DNA of 64,000 nt, from assembly GCA_023053545.1 (NCBI GenBank), contig JAKZAN010000135.1:1-64000 (forward strand). Reading direction: 5' to 3'. A program made the translations under genes and the position numbers. Within the stretch, counting starts at the first letter, position 1. Each line of letters begins with the position of its first letter. The notes beneath the pieces are model-generated. The model was given only the letters and a program-made list of their open reading frames with translations. It searched no databases and was not told where the DNA came from. Origin of the DNA: Lepidurus packardi (taxonomy: Eukaryota; Arthropoda; Branchiopoda; Notostraca; Triopsidae). Below are positions 46,450-59,607 of this stretch, piece after piece.

Positions 46450-49400
46450 TCAATAGTCCACTCTGAGTTAATTCACTGAAAAAGAGTTCTTCAGTCGATT
46501 GTTCTCCAGTTTCAGGGCGTTAATCTTCTCCTGAATCTCCAGTTCAGACAACTCCCAAGCCCGTGAACCCTTCATGTCCACCGTCGGCATGAAGATCGGA
46601 ATCTATTTCACTGATACTTTCCCAGTCTGGCCGACTCTCGCCCGGGAATCCACTGTACTAGTACTTCCGAACGTGTTATTGTGATTCCGATTGCGCCTCT
46701 CCTCATGCCTAGTCATCGAAGCCATCCTTAGTATTTCTACAGGCTGGTCTATTTGTTTGTTTTTCTCAGACGTGGTTCGATGTAACTGCTGCAGGAGAGT
46801 GTATTCTTCTCGAATATCCACGAGAGTTGCATTGGTCGCTCTTATGATTTTGTCTTTCTCCTCGTTTTATTTGATAAGTTGACTATTTCTGTCCTCGAGT
46901 ATGCTGCTTTTCTTGTCCAGCTCTTGTGCTAACTCTTCCACTTGCATGACTTACTGAATCCGGCCTTCAAGTTTCTTGATATATGCCTTCTGCTGCTGCT
47001 GTAACTCGCTCACATGTTCCGAGTCTTTCTTTAGGTGGCTAAGCTGTGTACTAGACTCTAGGGTTTGGGTATGAAGATTGCTGATCTAATTGGCTTTTGT
47101 TTGCAGATGCTTTTCGAGTTGCTATTTCGCTGCTCTGGACTAGATTAGTTGCTCGTAGTATTGTGCCTTTTCTCTGGTCCTTGCGACTAGCTCCTCACTG
47201 GCTCTGGCTTCCTTTTCCTTGAGTCTACAAACTTCGGTCTCATGTTTTCGGGTCAAGATACTGAGTTTTTGGTATGCCTAGTCTTTTAATCGAGAATACT
47301 TTGCCTCATATTCCTTTCTGTCTTCGATAAGGTTATTCTGTGCATTCTAAAGATAGTCCCGTAGGCGATTGATTTAAACATCACTATTTTTTTTCAGTGT
47401 TTAGTACTGTGCCGAGAGTTTTTCGTAGTTGATCCGAGCGGTGTCATCTTTTTCCTTCTTGCTATTTAATGTAAGTGCTAATCCTTTGGCCTTAGCCTCT
47501 GATTCGATCAACCTTTTCTCAGCTCCCGTTAGCTTGCTTTCCATCTAAATGATCTTATTTTCCATGTTTTCTGCTCTTTCCTTCCAACTACTTAGCTCTT
47601 TAGTTGATGTTCCTGCTATTTGGTGCATGATACTTAACTTTTCTTGTTGCTACAAGTGATCCTGTGCTAGACATGCAGATCTCTTGTTTGCCGAGTTCTT
47701 GAAACTGTCATAGTCTAACTGTAGTGCTCCCTTTTCTCTCCTAATCGACTCGTTTTCTCTACTCAGTGTCTCCAGAGTTTTGCGATAGGTCTCAGCTTCT
47801 TCCCTAAGACTTAAGAACTGTACTTTAGTTCTATCTGCTTCTTTTTTAAGCCTACTGTTCTCTTCCTTTAAGACGTTCAGCTCTTTAGATAGATCCTGTA
47901 TTTTTGAAGAGAGGAAAGTAACCTCTTCGCTCAGCTTTTCCTTCGAGTTCCGGATTTTGACGTTCTCAGTCTGTTTTTCCTTTTGCATAGACATTCTACT
48001 TTCGAGCTATAACAGGATAGCCTTCAGGCGATGAATCTCCTCCTCATACTCACGCACCTTTGAGTTTTTGTCCTCATGTGCTTTTTCCAATCGCCCCTGT
48101 TGTAATTTCAATTGTTCCTGTTTCTCTTTGCAGAGATACTCAAGTTAGCGCATCTTGCCTTCGAACTCGATTTCTAACTGCTTGTTCCTGCGCTTCAAGC
48201 TGTCTAGCTCAATTACATGTCGTCGTTTTCCCTATTCCGCTGTGCCTTTGTTCTGGACAAGCATGTTGTCTTTTTCCAACAGGGTCAATTTCAGTCTTTC
48301 ACACTCAGCAGTGAGTTCCGACAATCTTTTACTCAGAGCTTCGATCTCTTCTCGATAACGCAATTCTTATTTCGAGTACTATTCTCTTTGGCATTAAGAG
48401 TTCTCGCTGCTACAACGAATCTGTACTTCTAGTTTTTATAGTTTTTGTGCGCAAGATCGCATTTCATATTAATTGTCCCTGCGTAACTCCTACAGCTTGA
48501 TCTACACAAACTTTTTCTAATTACTGAGGTTGGCAACCTGTAGCTTCCAGTGCGACACCTCATTCCTATCGTCGCTGGATTACTTTTATAACACCCGTAG
48601 TTTAGACTCAAGCGATTCTATCTTGGTTTGCGCGAGTTATTATTTCTCTGTTGCAGCCAGGGTGAGTTCTTCGATCTGTGCTACATACCCCTTTGTTTCA
48701 CCGTTGAGTTGCCTGTTGAGTCGCGAGATGGACTCGATCAGTTACTTGTATTCAGTTACTTTCTCGCTTGACGCTCTGTCTCTCATCAATATCTGGATCT
48801 TCTTCTGAGCATATTAATACTGCTCCTTGAGCGCTACTTCCTTGAGCTGGCACTCTTAATAAAGATATGAGAACCGCAGACAGTCGTTATGCAGCCTGGC
48901 CTTCACACTTTCTAGCTCCCTAAATTATTTTTCCATTGTTTGACTCCTTTCTTTACTGTCTGCTAGCTGCTTCTATAATTGCCTGATGAGCTATTAATGC
49001 TATCGTTCGATCTCCTTCTGACTTTGTAGTTTTTCCCTTAGCCTATTCATTTCCTGATTTGCTTCTACCAGTTCCTCGACGCGATCACTCAGAGTTCTGT
49101 TTTGATCTTGCAGTAGGTCTATGGCCTGCTGTAACTCAGCATTCTGATCATGCTTCTCTTTGATTTCTAGTCTACTACGGTCTTCTCTCCGTTGTAGTTC
49201 AGCTAATTTTTCCTTTAGCGCTCTATCTTCATTAGTTTTACGAGTTAATTCTTCCTGATAACTTTCCCACTATTAATTCTTCTGCCCCAGTAAATCCATA
49301 TTGTCTCTGTACAACGTTTCTAATTCTGCTAGTCGATCTTCTGAAGCCTTAAGGTTCCGATGCGCACTTTATAGATGTGCCTCAGTCTCTGAGTAGGATC

Positions 49401-50448
49401 TAGATAGCCTTTAGTGTTCGTTAGTCTTTCTGGTCAGAGCCTCCTTGTACTCAGCTGCTTGGCGCCTCAATTAGTTGGCATCTGAAGTTAAGTAGCCCAC
49501 TGTGGTTGTAAGAGAAGCTAGTACCCCATTTTGTTCCATCTGAATTCGTCGATTATCCTCCTGTAATGAAAATATAATCCCAGGCAGCCTCTGGACTTCT
49601 GCCTACTTATCCAGTCTATATGTCTCAAAGTCAGTCTTGAGCGTTTACAGCTACTGTAGACTCTTAGAGAGTGTTTCTCTGCACTCCGTCAGTTATCGTT
49701 CCCGCTCTTTGTATTTTTGTTTGAGAGTTCCCAACTGATAGGTGAGCTACTCAATTTGGCTGTTAATTTCGTTGGTCTGCCTTGATTGCTCGCTCCTCAT
49801 TATTTAAAGGTGTTGGGTCTTCTCACTCTACTGAGTACGAAGTTTGCTTGATAACTGTTTGAGTTCTGCTGATAACTAGTCTTTCGCCTTCTGCTCAACT
49901 TCTAACTTCCTCCTACAGGACTAGTACTCCCGGTGCAACTGTTTTTCTCTGGCATCCCTGAGTTCGATCTCATAGACATATTATTGAACACGTGCATCAA
50001 CTCCGTCAAGAAGTTGCTGGTGCACATTTTTGGTGAATTACTGCTCGATAGCAGTTAACTAATTCTCATAATGAGTTTTCAGATCGTCAATCTCTGAATA
50101 GATCCGCTATTTCTCCTGCTTATGGGCAGCTTTGAGTTTCTGGACCGTCTCGAGATACTCAGTTTTGAGCTGGTTAATCTGGGACCTGAGTTCGAACTCA
50201 TGGTTTTGTGCTTCGAAATGCGAGTGGTCTGTTTTGGTTCGCAGTTATTCGATTTGTGCCTACAGTTTGAGTTTGTCTTTGGAAAGGACCTGGTGCTGGG
50301 TTTGGAGGCAGAGGAGGGACTGCAGGAGTTATTATTTTGTTTTTGGGTTGAAGAGGGAGCGGGGTTGCCGAGATTATACTGGGAACTCGTGCATCTTCAC
50401 AAGAGAGTAGGACTCGTAATTTATATTTATATCCTCAAATGCACACAT
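46450..50448 (-). CDS. Large coiled-coil protein (candidate basal body or cytoskeletal structural protein)
   Basis: A single frame of 1333 codons with no TGA and no intron. After about 60 N-terminal residues (MCAFEDININYESYS) almost the whole length is heptad-like coiled coil rich in Glu, Lys, Leu, Gln and Arg (LKEENSRLKKEADRTK, LETLSRENESIRREKG, LESEAKAKGLALTL-like). A short region with Arg/Asn/His repeats precedes the C-terminus near TGA 46450. Its Glu codons are often TAA or TAG, so with standard rules it falls apart into fragments. Rootletin, CEP and kinetodesmal-fibre type proteins have such organisation, but sequence alone cannot name it. A myosin or kinesin head is absent. Confidence 0.85.
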
Positions 50449-50914
50449 TGAGTGATTAGCGGGTAGGATGGCACGAACAAAAGTGTTGAGATAGTCAGGC
50501 AGCAGAAAGAAGGACCCATCAAAACGCTATCACGCATCCAACCGGGCACAAGAATTCTAGACAAAATATGGGTAGAGGTTTGGTTAAGTTATCTAAAAGC
50601 GGGCAGATTTCGATAAGCTCGTTCGCAAAACAAGAGGGAAACGGGGAAGAAGTGGGATGAGCACCTACGGCCTCAAGGAGGAATTTCCTAACCTCATATT
50701 ATAGGTGATCATCGATGTGCAATGCCTACGATAAAATTTGAAAGTATACTCTAACAACCTGCGCGCTACTGTCTCTTTCTGGCACGTATTCTATATACTT
50801 TTATCCAGTTTTAAATCCATAATAGTTTTGGTTAGATTCAGACAATTTTCTGAAACTGGTTTATCTGGCTGGCCACATCATACTATCCTTTGCCAACTAT
50901 GTATCGGTACGTCC
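50449..50914. other. Intergenic region
   Basis: About 470 bases between the coiled-coil gene start and the end of the next minus-strand gene. It is AT-rich with no coding frame that I trust. The coiled-coil gene promoter should be here. Confidence 0.45.
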
Positions 50915-53900
50915 TCAGGCATGGTAATGATACGGGTTCGAGTACTGCTTCAACTGTCTCCACAGTGCCACACTCTCTTATTCGTCGTCCAGCAGCTAGG
51001 CTTTCCCCCGCGAGTCTAGCATCAATTTCGCCCACCCTTTCACTTTCTATTTCTCCTTGAAGTTTAAAATGAATTCCACCTCGGACTTATAAGCTTTGAG
51101 ATTCTTGGGTTCTGAAAGGATAAGAGCCTGTAGGAGTACAAACTTATTCCTCTCATTTTGACCTGCTAATTCTTCAATAGTTTTCAGGTCAAACTTCCTA
51201 TAGTAGAAAAGTCCCGAAATTGTCATCATGGCTTCGCGATGCAGTTGAGGGTTTTCCAAAAGACTAAGCAATAGATTGATAACCTTCTTGTAGTTATCGG
51301 CAGTCTGGAACATGAAGTTGTAGGGGTACTTATGAACACCCAAGTAGTGAGAGGTTTCTGCAACTGGCCTCAAAAGAGGAACTATTGCCCCCAAAACCCC
51401 CTCGAATTCTGCAGGTGAATATATCTGGCTAAGAATGGACTGGAGAGACGCCGTGAAGAGAGTCACTTCTGTCTTAACTTCCTCTCTATTGCTGATTATC
51501 CACTAAATAGCTATTTTCAAGAACCTGATGAGGATGAGGTTGTTGTAATGAGTCTTCCTGAGTCCTGCGTATGCTTTTAGAGAGTCGAATAGGATGTTGG
51601 CTCCAACTTTTCTATCAGTGATGAAGTCGCTCTTGAGGAGCTTTTAGATAAGGTTTTGAAGCTTATTCTAGAACTCGAACTCTCGAACACAGACATAGTA
51701 TTTGCCAAGTTCCTCGGTGAGTCTGCCGTCTGCTTTTAATTTTTCGATATTGAGCACACCACATTCTTGGGCAGTCTCCGTATCAATAACATGCTGCTCA
51801 GGGAATCTGATTAAAGCTTTAAGAAGTTTGATAAATGTGGGGTTCTAAAGGTTGACCTAGGCAAGAGCATTGTTGCTGCTGCAGGCTTCAGCTACCCTCA
51901 AGAAAAGTTTGAAGAGACCAGGATAATAATTGGAGTTGATGATCGAGAGCAACTCGACTGCGCGGAAGTAAGTCGACTGAGTAGGTTGGTAGGATGATAA
52001 AAACTTCTCCAAGAACGAATCGCGGTATGCCCCCACGAGCAACCCTCTGCCCCTAATCAACTTTTCGAAGACAAGGAAGAAATGTCCTGCTGAATTCTCG
52101 ATCACTTTCCTGATGACCTGGATGATGAACTATTCCAGCTCCTTTTCACCATCTGGGAGAGTGCTTCGGAGCTCACTGTACTTGATAAATAGAGCATCGA
52201 AGTAATTCATGACAACAATCTGGCTATCCATCATCTGTAGTTTGTTGAGGGCTTCTAGTACGAACGATCTGGTAGCCCTGAAGAAACGCATACCTGAGCC
52301 CAAGTCAGAATTAAATATCTACTTAAAGTATCTCTCCCCAACGAATCGCTCATAGATGGTATACTCATGATTGGAAAGAACTACTCTGTCATTGAAAAGC
52401 AAGAAAATACTATTGAATAAGTCTGTGAGCTCAGTTATCTCCTTGAAGCTGATTCTTTTGGAAGCTATAAGGTCTTCTTCAGAACTGATCTGATCAGTCT
52501 GGTAGGTTTTCATCAAGCCGAGACACTTCTCAGGTTCATCGAAGAATGGGAAATAGCTTTGCATGCTGACTCGTTCCAGTTTTGTACACTCTTTGTAAGG
52601 TCTATAGTCCCTCAGCAATCTTCTCTTCTCGATGATAAGTTTCTGGTGCTCAGATCGGATGTAGCCTGTTTCCAAAAAGTCCCAAAGGTCCTTTTCGACG
52701 TAATCCGTCAGGCATGTAAGCTTCTATCTCTTGTCTATGGCTTTGTGATGAGTATACATCAGTCCAGCAACCACATACATCCCGAATCTTCTGCAGATGT
52801 AGTGCTAAGAAAAAATAAGAGGCTCGAAGATCTTGTAAAAATCGGAGTACTGCAAAGGCTCGTGATGGTTTTTGGCGCACAAGCAGAGCACCAGTCCCCA
52901 CACTAGCTGCTGTTTGGGATCCTTATTCTTTTTACATTCTTCCCTGACGATCTCCTGCAACTTCGATATGTCTCCCCGGTCATCACAGATCTTGATGATC
53001 AGGTTTTTAAGAGCCGGCAAATAAGCTTGTCGAATACCTCTCTCTGGCGAGTCGACATGCTTTACACAGGCTCGGAACAGCTCTAGAAGCTCAACAAAAG
53101 GGATCTAGATTTTTGTCTTATTGACAAAAGCCCGTACGACATTGGCTACTTTACTATGGAATTTCTTGACCTTTTCGATAACTATTGTGAATGGGGCTTC
53201 GTAATTAATGAGCTGCAGGAGCAGGGGAGTCAGGGAAGCCTGGAACCTACGGCCGGATAAAAATCCTTCGCCTTCATCGGGATGCATAATAAACATGAGG
53301 AGATGTTTTTCGAGTATCTTATGTTTTTCCTAATTCTATTGGAAAACCATCGAGTGGTTTAGTTCCGAGAGCTTGCACTCGACTTCGTAAATCGACATGA
53401 TGTAGTCGATGAAGCCTTCAGGCTCACCAGATTTCTGCACTTTGTGGACTTCCTTGATATGTCCCTTTTGCGAATGGAAATAGTATTCTTCGTGATCGAT
53501 GATATTCAGGACGTTGTTAGAAAGGTTTTCTAGCAGCCGATGGTCCTGGCAATACTTCGTGAAGGCCAGTCCGAACATCTTGTCCAGAAGTACAATGAAC
53601 TTATCACGCATTCCCGTGATCTCCTCGTAACTATCAAAATGAAGCTCCTTGAGTTTTGGCTGTCGCGAGACCACACGCTTGTGGAAAGGGATCTCTCTCA
53701 GAATGGTCTCCAGGATTTCGAGCTTCCAAAGACACCTCTTTCGGAAAACAAAATCAATGGGATAGGTTTCGAAATTTATGTTGCAGATGATTGTGATGGG
53801 GTCTGAAACTGGAGGCACGCCTTCTGATCTGGCACTTACTTCAGCTAACAGCTAGTCGTAGTAGTGGTTCCAGAGGGATGTCAGCTACTTTATGGTCTCG

Positions 53901-56133
53901 CGATTTCTCTGCTCTTCATAGTTGATTAGCTGGATCTCAATCTTCCCCTACCCGTACAGGTACTCCAGGCTCGAAGGCAATGGCTCGTATCTACAGCTGG
54001 TCTCAAGTCGTCGATTACAGAATCGGTGAATTGCAGTGTGTATGCTTCCTACAGCATATTGAGTGTCGACTTCTCCGATAGCTTGCAAATATTGTTTGAA
54101 CTGTTCGAAGGTAGCTGAAGCACACACAAGGACGAGCTCGTTGATACGACGTTCTTGCTGCTCTCCTTTGTAACTAGCCAGGTCCAAAGTAATGAAATCC
54201 TAGATGTCAGTAGCTGGGATTTCCGTATGATACAGAAAACTGAGGATGTGGGAACTGTGCCATTCGAGGTATTTCTCACAAGCATGATTGACGCAACGCT
54301 TTAAGAAGTGTTTGTGACTGTTGAACGCGATGGATAGGAATGGGTTGTCGAGGAAGCTATAGCTAACTTGCTCTTTCGTCTAAGTTTCCTTTATGAGCCT
54401 CTCAAAAGCCGAGAACACGCACTCCGAATACCTCTCATAGAAGGCATCGTGAACGATACCAAAACGGGTTGCAAATTTTTGTTTGATAATTTCATCAACG
54501 GCAAGGTAGTCTTTTTCGTCTAGAACAGGAAGCTTAGACGTAATGTAATAGACCACAGACCAGCCATGCTTAATATAACGAATTTTAAGGATTCCTTAAA
54601 GAATCCTGAGAATATTCTGCAGTAATGTCTCTCGCTTCCCATAGGCAATTAGGAATTGTACGACTTTCTTAGTGTTCTTCATCAGAATAGGGACGTTGAG
54701 TTCAGGGACAAGCACGCCTTTCAGGATGTAAGGAATCGCTTCTTCAGCCAGTTCAGGGAACAATGTGAAGGTTACTTTCAGGATCCTCGACGCTTATTTC
54801 AGTTGCATAAAGAAGAAGTCGTGCAGTCTGGCTTTAAGTTGGTTCCTCAGTTCGTCCAAGACTTCTTGCGGAAGTTCATCCTCCAATAAATGCTGCAACC
54901 TCTTGATCTTAGCCTCCATGTCTTTCTGGCTGGGCTTTTCGGCTTCTCCTTCATCACCTTACTCTTATTCTGACTCATCATCATCTTCAGAAGCTCCTAT
55001 AACGATGAATTGGCGGACAAGTCCGATCTGCTCTTCTTTCTCCTACTCCTTTTCGTCGTCTGAGTCTTCGCCTTTATCCTTTTCGTCTTCATCAAGTTCC
55101 TCCTACTTCTCGGGCTGTTGAAGCTTAGCGAGTTTCTTCTTATTTTTGAGTTCCGTCTGCCTTCTTTTAGAGAGATAGGAAAGAAAGACAGCGAGTAGCT
55201 TTGTTGGATTTTTGATTTAGTGGAGTGCCACTAGAGCATTTTTAAAGATCTCAAAAAACAATCTGATGAGCTCGACTGAACGTGTGTTGTTCTTGCCAAT
55301 GATGTACGCCAGATGCTATCCAATAATTCTTGTACTAAGAATCTCTCCTGTGCCTTTCTCTCTATTCTGGATCAGGATGATTTTGCGGACTAGCGAGTCA
55401 TTCAGAGATGGCAACAGTTCCGCAACGGCAAACCCAGGTACCCTCTTCTTGATCTTGATAATCCATCTCCAAAGATACATGTCCCGCGTGCCTTCGACTT
55501 CCATGAGTTCATAGACTTCGCGCAGGAATTTGGTGACTACCGAGAGGTCTGACTCTCGAGTGATATTCACAAACTGCTCCAGGTACATCCAGACCATATC
55601 AGACCCGAAGTCGTAGCGCCCTTTGAAGTGATGAAGCACGTCCAGGGCATTGTCTTTGTTATAATATCTACGTAGGATGGCGCCGAAGGAGTAGAAGCCA
55701 TTGAGTTTGCTGGCCTCTACTTTGGAGTCCTCGAGTTGCGCGATAATTTGGCGCCAATCGAGGGTGAAGTCCTCGAGCTTAACATTGGCAGCTTTCAGAA
55801 TTTTCAGGGAGTACTTATCCCGTATGTGAATATTTCTCAGATCATTTAGGTCACGTTATAAAAAATCTGGCAGCCAAAATTACAATGAAGCAGAACTTGT
55901 TTACATTTGAAGATCTAGGTTTTCAGGGGCTTCGGCATCGACCCCAGGGCTTTGCGAGAAGTGATGTAGTTGTGCAGTCTCTCCAGCTTCACATTGGTAT
56001 CGTAGTCGGTCGCGGAGGGAGCTTCGCGGAGGGATTGGAATGTGGTGGAGATGAGGGTGTCGAGGTTGTCTTTGATGGGTTTTTTTGCATCTTTGAAAGC
56101 ATGCCTGTGGTTGGGAATATACTATCTCTTCAT
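50915..56133 (-). CDS. Very large alpha-helical repeat protein, unidentified
   Basis: A gene of 1727 codons with one intron (55867-55904, 38 nt). ATG at 56133 gives MKRQYIPNHRHAFKDAKKP. The protein is mostly regularly spaced amphipathic helices of HEAT/ARM character (for example DMYLWRWIIKIKKRVPG, ALVALHEIKNPTKLLAVFLS, FVLEALNKLQMMDSQIVV). It is interrupted near residues 340-400 by an acidic low-complexity stretch (DEDEKDKGEDSDDEKE). Aromatic residues are frequent in the helices. I could not assign a family. Large HEAT scaffolds such as nucleoporins, proteasome activator PA200, cohesin or ribosome-assembly factors are possible types. Stop is TGA 50915. Confidence 0.8.
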
Positions 56134-56285
56134 AAGAGTTGGATGTAGGTGGGTCTGAAAGTACAGGAAGAGGTGTGGAGTGTGGGAGTTTAAAGAGTAT
56201 GATTGATATTTAAGAAAATGTGTATAAACAGGCAGGTGGGTAGATATGGGAGAATCCAGAATAATAGACATGCATATAAATTAAG

Positions 56286-56729
56286 ATGTGCTGCTGCTAC
56301 GATTGTAATTTCTCAAAAACTCCCCAAATATTAAAAGAGCCAAAGGAGCACAAACTCCAGGCCGCACTTTTTACACTTCCAATCATTAAGCAATATCACG
56401 CCCCCTCCTCAGCATATATACCATCAGTCCACGCCCTCTCACGTCCCATCTCTATCACGATCTCCTCCCCAGTCCACTTCTGCACACACTTCCCACTCGC
56501 CAGCACCCATCTTTCACCAACCATCACACTCTTCCTGAACTTCTACACTGTACGTGGCCATAATCAGAAATGATTGGAATTCGATAATGCAAATGACAGT
56601 TTCAAGAAGGACATCCATATGTTAGGGGCGATATTCTGGAGCGATAAAAAGTCATTAGAATAACTTAAGGATGAGAAGTTATGTCTGCATTTCTGGAAAC
56701 TTGGGTATCAGAATGTAAAGTTGGAGTGA
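56286..56729 (+). CDS. Doubtful ORF with in-frame TGA
   Basis: From ATG 56286 (MCCCYDCNF) the frame is open for 95 codons, hits TGA, and then continues in the same frame with convincing residues (LEFDNANDSFKKD, IFWSDKKSLEELKD, HFWKLGYQNVKLE) to TGA 56727. An intron from the GT at the sequence ACT-GTACGT to an AG after TTTCAAG would remove the TGA and keep phase. The CT-rich first half is weak as protein, so a relic or a start elsewhere is as likely. No family is recognised. Confidence 0.3.
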
Positions 56730-56943
56730 GTATTTAGAGAAGGTGGGGAAAAGTGATAAGGAGGAGTTCTGAATGGATGAGGGAAATAGCGAGAAGCAGA
56801 GACGAGGATATGAGTTTATTTTATTGATAGCTGATTGAGAGTGTGTACCTGCCTGGCCGCAGTTCTTTAGTAGAGTCTTAAGTTTATTTTAAACCGAAGT
56901 TAAAAAGACCAACATACAACACAACCGCAACCAAAAAATTATC

Positions 56944-58496
56944 ATGGGAGAGAGGAAGGTTTGGAGCGAAAAAGTAAACCATCACCATAGCAACCATCAT
57001 ACTCTCTTGTCAATCTCCAGGAAGACCATGCACTCACTGATATCATACTTAATAAAAAGGTCACCAAGTGGAGCGCCATTTCCAAAATCATGGACAAAGA
57101 CTACGGCATACCCGGAAGGACCGGCAAGCAGTGTAGATAGAGGTAACACCCGCTCCAAACTATTCCTCAGGTGGCACAACCAACTCGACTCCAATATCAA
57201 CAAGGCAGACTGGACCGAACAGGAGGAAGAGATCCTTTTCCGCCAGCACGATGTCTATGGCAACAGATGGGCCAAAATTGCCACTGATCTCCCGGGAAGG
57301 TAAAATCTTCTGCGATTCGTCCAATAACCCCCTTTTCTATCCTACATATCAACTCCTTGTCTAGAACTGATAATGCCATCAAAAATCATTTTTACTCATC
57401 ACTGAGAAAATCAGTGCGCCGCCTCAACCGATATGTCGCAGAAACAAAGGCCAAGGGCTAAATGAAGGAGATCAAGCCCATTATGCTTTCTAAAGTGATC
57501 AGTGTGGCTGAGGATAAGTTTGAAAAGAGGCTGGGTGTAACTTAGGAACTGATCTAGGATTGTGTCGACATCAAGCACAGACTTATCCTGTACGCCAAAG
57601 ACTTCATGCTGACCGCCGAGAAGGAAGAGGAAATACGCAGACTGGTGACTGACATCATGAACTTCAATAAAAACTATAAACGCAACCGCAACAAAACTAT
57701 AGACTCCGCTCATGAGGAAGAGGAGGACTCCCACTCCCGATAGGTCTCAGAAGAAGTAGATCCTTCAGACTCCTCCAAGGATAAAAAAAAGAAAATGAAG
57801 CAGTCTCTCAAAAGCTCTCGTAAATCTAATCAAGCAGCAATAGCAACCTCTGTTCCTCTAAATCTAACTGTGAGCACCCTGCCCATCAGAGGATCTCATC
57901 TTAACGAGCCAAGAATCCCTGCGTAGAATGAAAGTCCGACTCTCAAGAAATCCATTATACTCACTGCTCCTTCAGTACGCTAATAGGATAAACCCAAACA
58001 GTCACAAACACCCATAAATCAACCAAATCTTACTCCTCTAGTACAACACAATAATGGAGAAACTGCATTCAGAAGACACCCTTCTTACAATAGAAGTACA
58101 GTTTCAGGTGATTTCCAGGATGAGATGTACAGGAAATTCGCAACGCAGAGCCAGGAGAGTCTGTGTCTGGGGGCTCAGTTTCTAGTACGTGGGAGGAGCG
58201 AGTCCGAGTTCGACCCTATCTACCCTTATGGCTCAAATCTAATCCAAACCCCTTCTCAGGGAAACTTTGATGCGGTTTTTTTAGCAGGTTTTTCTCAGGA
58301 TTTCGGATCGAAGACTATTCCCGAACACCTGCTGGAACCCCTGGATGGGAAGGATGTTGGTAACGGCGTAGGGTTCCAGAGAACAGGGAGCTTCAATCCG
58401 ATTCAACAAGCATTAAACCAGAACAGCCTTGCGAGCCAAGGATCGAATCAAAATCTGTTGGGCAACGGCATCCATTACACTAATTCGCTTAAATGA
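56944..58496 (+). CDS. R2R3 Myb transcription factor
   Basis: A protein of about 470 residues. Two Myb repeats start at the N-terminus: repeat one holds WSEKEDHALTDIIL, KWSAISKIMDK, GRTGKQCRERWHNQL. Repeat two holds [35 protein letters not shown]. These are the DNA-contacting helices of the c-Myb type. Three introns are needed: 56974-57020 (47), 57143-57170 (28) and 57300-57364 (65). The second cuts between the RE and RW of the recognition helix. TAG at 57138-57140 encodes the near-invariant Glu of QCRERW. The remaining 320 residues are Ser/Asn/Gln/Lys-rich and probably act in regulation. It would control transcription in the nucleus; targets are unknown. Stop is TGA 58494. Confidence 0.94.
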
Positions 58497-58630
58497 TAGA
58501 TAATAATATTCACAACCATAAACCCTCTAAACAACTGACTACATTAATGCTTGATTTGTGTCGCTTAGCAACATTATAAGTTTTCGGAAGATCAGTAAGA
58601 GTTATTCAGCCTGTTTTACTATGATATGTC

Positions 58631-59413
58631 TCACAACCTTATTACAAACAAGTTATCCAGCTCAACCAGATCGAAGCTATCGATTAGTTCGGTCTGAATT
58701 TTCATCGAGTCGAACTGCACGCAGAATGATGAAGGCTCTCCGAAACTCAACACCTTATTTTAGAAGCTTACAATGTTGCCTTGTACTGTACTGTACTCCG
58801 TGTTGAAGGATTGCCCTTGCCTGAATAACATGAATAGACCACATTAGGTATCTTGAATTTTGGGTTTTCGGACTGTCAGGTCTTCTTTGACGTATGCGCC
58901 GATAAGGCGATCTGGAAGAAGTGAGGCAACCAGTAGGGGTGATTTGCCCTCAACCTTGTCCACAAAGGTTTTCCAACTGATTTTATCGGTCTCTTTAGCG
59001 ATGTAGTGAAGACGAGCTTTCTTCTTGAGGGATATGAGGTAGGCTTCATTAGTAGGAACTGTTTTATAGTCTTTTACCATCTCTTCAATCTTCTTTGTGA
59101 GTTTGGTTTCGGTGTTTCTGGCAGTCCTATAGCTGAGGATGGAGCTACTGAGACTGATTTTGGTGAGGCTGCGGCTGATGATGGAGTCGGATCTATCTTT
59201 GACATTGGGACTCTTCTTAGGCGACTTGCTTCGGAGTTTGAAATAGCAAGGCTGACAGCAGGGTCTGCCGAGGTAGAGTAGTTCACTATCAGCCTTATCA
59301 CAGTAGATACAGCAAGGCTCAGGGATGATTGGGTGTTCAATGAGGCTACTGAGATACTTGATGCAGTCATCACATACTGTGGATTTAGGTTCGGTCAAGG
59401 GCAGGTTGATCAT
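58631..59413 (-). CDS. Protein with N-terminal CxxC zinc cluster
   Basis: A protein of 260 residues. The first 55 residues contain three CxxC-type pairs (CDDC, CIYC, CCQPC) that could bind one or two zinc ions. A basic Ser-rich linker follows (SKSPKKSPNVKDRSD), then a helical, Lys-rich section (TKLTKKIEEMVKDYK, NEAYLISLKKKARLHYIAKE) and a mixed C-terminus (FGEPSSFCVQFDSMK). TAA/TAG codons downstream of KIQDT read as Glu and extend it to TGA 58631. A LIM, FYVE or GATA pattern does not fit exactly. The basic linker could suggest nucleic-acid contact. Not recognised. Confidence 0.7.
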
Positions 59414-59607
59414 GATGGAGAATAGGTATATGTATTTGTGAAGATAATAGTGATAAATCTGTCAGAATGAGTAGATATATCGGAGTTACTTTGTTTGTAC
59501 ATTGGTATCGAGTCTGGAACAGAGTCACTATTATTTTATTAGCAAACCATCAATCACCATGTAACTAGAAAAGAGTTTCCCGTCTTTCCCTAATATAAAT
59601 TATGTCT

